Part shown: positions 45,489 to 47,115 of the stretch, piece by piece
Layout of the letters: each line of letters starts with the position of its first letter
How positions within the stretch are numbered: position 1 is the first letter of the stretch
NCBI RefSeq assembly: GCF_900566085.1
Contig: NZ_UPHT01000097.1
Span: forward strand, 1 to 47,115
DNA: 47,115 bases
Direction of reading: 5' to 3'
Source of the DNA: Mycobacterium attenuatum
GTDB taxonomy: Bacteria > Actinomycetota > Actinomycetes > Mycobacteriales > Mycobacteriaceae
Made by a program: the position numbers and the translations under genes
Notes under the pieces: generated by a model
The model's input: only the letters and a program-made list of their open reading frames with translations
The model's database searches: none
Told to the model about the DNA's origin: nothing

Positions 45489-46534
45489 CCGGCGCGACCG
45501 GAGCGCCCCACAGTTGAGGCCACGGCGGAGGTGGCGGCCGGAAACTTCGCGCTAGCCGAGGCAGTGGCCGGCGCCTTGAATCCATCGCCAAAGATGTTCT
45601 GCCACAGCTGGATGCTGCGATCTTTGTCTTTCTCCTCGTAGGCCGCCTTGATCTCGCCGGCGTGCACGTGGATTCGGGCACGGAAGTAGCTGTAGGTCGC
45701 CTGGGCGCTCTCGGGGTCTGGTCCCCACCGGTGATCGAACGTCACGCCGGAGCCGGACGGGTCGGCGATAGAAGGCTTGATTGGGTTCGCTTGCAGCCAG
45801 GTGTCGAGGTTTTGCACGAGATGAAGAAGGGTCGTGGGGACGTTGCTGTAGTAACCCGGGTCGAGCAGCTTGCGCAATTCTGTCACCTGCTCACCGAGCA
45901 TGGTCGTCAATAGGACTGAACGGGTGCCAGTGAACGAATTCTTGTGATCGCGAAGGTATTTCATCAGTCGGATCACTTTGCGGAGGTTTCCATTAGCGAG
46001 GAAGTCCTTGTTCTTCATCCAGTCGGTCAAGCCCTGCGGGTTGGTCAGCTCCCATTGGTTGTCGTCACGGTTGACGATGACCTCGCGGCCGTCGGCAAGG
46101 TTGAGGTGGGGGACGATATCGACGTGCATGGAGTTGGCGTAGACGAGCCGCACGCAGCGGCACTTCCGTGAGTGCGGCATGGTGCCATAGGTGCTGTGCC
46201 GGTGAAGGGCGGCGTACACCTCATCGATGTAGGTCTTGGGGCTGTCGGCCCAGTCCGGGTTCTCGCTCATATCGAGCATGAAGTCGGCGTCAAACTCGTT
46301 GGTGCCGACGGGGTCGATGATGGTGCGATGCGCCCACGAACCTTGCGGCCTCTTGCCGGTAATCAGCGCGCCGATTTGGTCGTCGGCTTTGAGCGCCTTA
46401 TAGATTGCACCGACGCGATCGCTGAGTAGGTCCAGCTTGAACTGGCTGAGGTTGACCGTGTCCTTCAGCAAGACGTTGAAATGGTCAGCGAGTTGTATGG
46501 GAGCCCTCCAGGGGTGAGGTGCCGCTCGGATCAC
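45485..46534 (-). CDS. CBASS CD-NTase (SMODS-type cyclase)
   Basis: About 349 residues from the GTG at 46534; the long frame to 46699 only overlaps the patatin gene. The nucleotidyltransferase signature is full: GS (65-66, RPQGSWAHR), D-x-D (Asp82, Asp84 in EFDADFMLDM) and the third Asp139 in MHVDIVPHL. It makes a cyclic oligonucleotide when phage infects, which turns on the effector; the product cannot be told. The protein ends SGRAG, and a C-terminal Gly is what Cap2 needs for conjugation. It overlaps the patatin gene by about 50 bases. Confidence 0.93.
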   Translation of the reverse strand: MIRAAPHPWRAPIQLADHFNVLLKDTVNLSQFKLDLLSDRVGAIYKALKADDQIGALITGKRPQGSWAHRTIIDPVGTNEFDADFMLDMSENPDWADSPKTYIDEVYAALHRHSTYGTMPHSRKCRCVRLVYANSMHVDIVPHLNLADGREVIVNRDDNQWELTNPQGLTDWMKNKDFLANGNLRKVIRLMKYLRDHKNSFTGTRSVLLTTMLGEQVTELRKLLDPGYYSNVPTTLLHLVQNLDTWLQANPIKPSIADPSGSGVTFDHRWGPDPESAQATYSYFRARIHVHAGEIKAAYEEKDKDRSIQLWQNIFGDGFKAPATASASAKFPAATSAVASTVGRSGRAG

Positions 46535-47002
46535 CGCGGCGGCGGTCTCCGTTCGCAGGCGTGTATGCGGGTGCGTGGTGGTTGGCGAATTTCGCCGTAT
46601 AGGTGGGGCTGAGTTCTCGACTGACTGAGGCCGCAAGTCCGGCCACGTCCTTCGGGTCCGCCGAGTCGAGTGCGTAGAGCCCGCCGGGCACCAGGGCATC
46701 GAAGCGGGTGTAGTTCGATTTGCCGATCAGGTGTTCGGCGAGGCCTTGGCCGCCGCGGCTGCTGGCGCTGAGGATCAGCGGGGCGATCGGTTTGGCCCAG
46801 TGCAGTAATCCGCCCCGATCCAAGCGTTTCGGATGATCGGTGACGTGATCCATGGTGCCGACGTTGAGGACTGTGATCGCATCGAGGGAGACATTGAGCA
46901 TGCTGACGGCCTCGGCAATCGCCACAACGGCGGGGTTGTTGGCCCATACCCCACCGTCAATGAGCCGGTGTCCGTCGACATGCGCCGCTGGCGTGTTCCC
47001 CG
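46485..47002 (-). pseudogene. Patatin-like phospholipase (CapV-like effector), truncated by an IS
   Basis: The remaining frame reads TPAAHVDGHRLIDGGVWANN and then PAVVAIAEAVSMLNVSLD. DGG is the patatin motif with the catalytic Asp, and the ANNP after it is typical of CapV-like lipases, which break down membrane lipids once they bind the cyclic nucleotide. The N-terminal half with the GxSxG nucleophile is not in the window. About at 47002 the sequence changes into an IS3-family end, and the frame meets a stop codon at 47022-47024 inside it. An unbroken copy would need the other half beyond the IS. The gene is therefore very likely disabled. Confidence 0.85.
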
Positions 47003-47115
47003 TGAATGAGTCCGGCTTGTTTTAGAGTCCTGTGGCCCGAGGTCGGGCTGGAAGGGACGATGAAACACATGGCTGGTCGTAAGCGGCATTCCGCGGAGGA
47101 CATCGTGCGCAAGTT
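47003..47115 (+). mobile_element. IS3-family insertion sequence, left end
   Basis: A TGAATGAGTCCGG terminus starts at 47003, of the TG...CA type used by IS3 elements, followed by a transposase start. The rest is beyond the window. It interrupts the patatin gene. Confidence 0.8.
47060..47115 (+). CDS. IS3-family transposase OrfA, N-terminal fragment
   Basis: ATG at 47060 with GAAGGGA upstream. The 18 residues visible (KHMAGRKRHSAEDIVRK) match the start of the helix-turn-helix of IS3-family OrfA proteins in mycobacteria. It continues beyond the window. Confidence 0.85.
   Translation, partial: MKHMAGRKRHSAEDIVRK

Overview
The window comes from a high-GC slow-growing Mycobacterium. The evidence is a PE_PGRS gene, PE and PPE genes, an MmpL transporter, and a block matching the M. 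tuberculosis gene order Rv2133c to Rv2141c. All homology calls are from reading motifs by eye; no search was run.

Layout: (1) 1-10300 is conserved core: the 5' part of a PE_PGRS gene, an SCO1664-family protein, DUF3090, a histidine phosphatase, uppP, an Rv2137c-like gene, lppL, DUF5703, pyrD, two extra genes (secreted protein, hydrolase), a PEBP-like protein, an M20 peptidase and tRNA-Leu(GAG). (2) 10282 to about 17.9 kb is an actinomycete integrative and conjugative element (AICE) of pSAM2 type in the 3' end of the tRNA. It has a large serine recombinase, a RepSA-like initiator, a TraSA/FtsK-like translocase, an SCO3933-family regulator, an XRE regulator, a Nudix (Pif-like) protein and an HD protein. 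(3) 17.9-32.1 kb is an isonitrile lipopeptide (INLP) operon: PE-MPTR, PPE, isonitrile-forming oxidase, FcoT-like, FadD10-like, ACP, single-module C-A-T-R NRPS and an MmpL4/5-type exporter, mostly joined by 4-base overlaps. (4) 32.6-41.7 kb is a copper block: LCM-type methyltransferase, HMA protein, a frameshifted membrane gene, an unlisted 46-residue Cys-rich protein, CopZ-like chaperone, CtpA/CtpB-type ATPase, zinc-finger anti-sigma-like protein, a Met-rich membrane protein, a CopD/CtaG fusion and a SigC-like sigma factor. (5) 43.1 kb to the end is a type II CBASS-like defence operon: patatin effector, CD-NTase, Cap2, and a novel last gene with a HEPN-like motif. The effector is cut by an IS3-family element that runs off the window.

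The most striking observation is six copies of GGAAC-N17-CGAC with exactly the same spacing, all intergenic and between 30.0 and 39.0 kb. Each is correctly oriented ahead of a metal or INLP gene: PE-MPTR, PPE/INLP operon, HMA protein, Cu-ATPase, anti-sigma-like gene and Met-rich protein. With the SigC-like gene at 41.1 kb, this suggests one ECF regulon that makes, exports and handles a metal-binding isonitrile lipopeptide together with copper transport.
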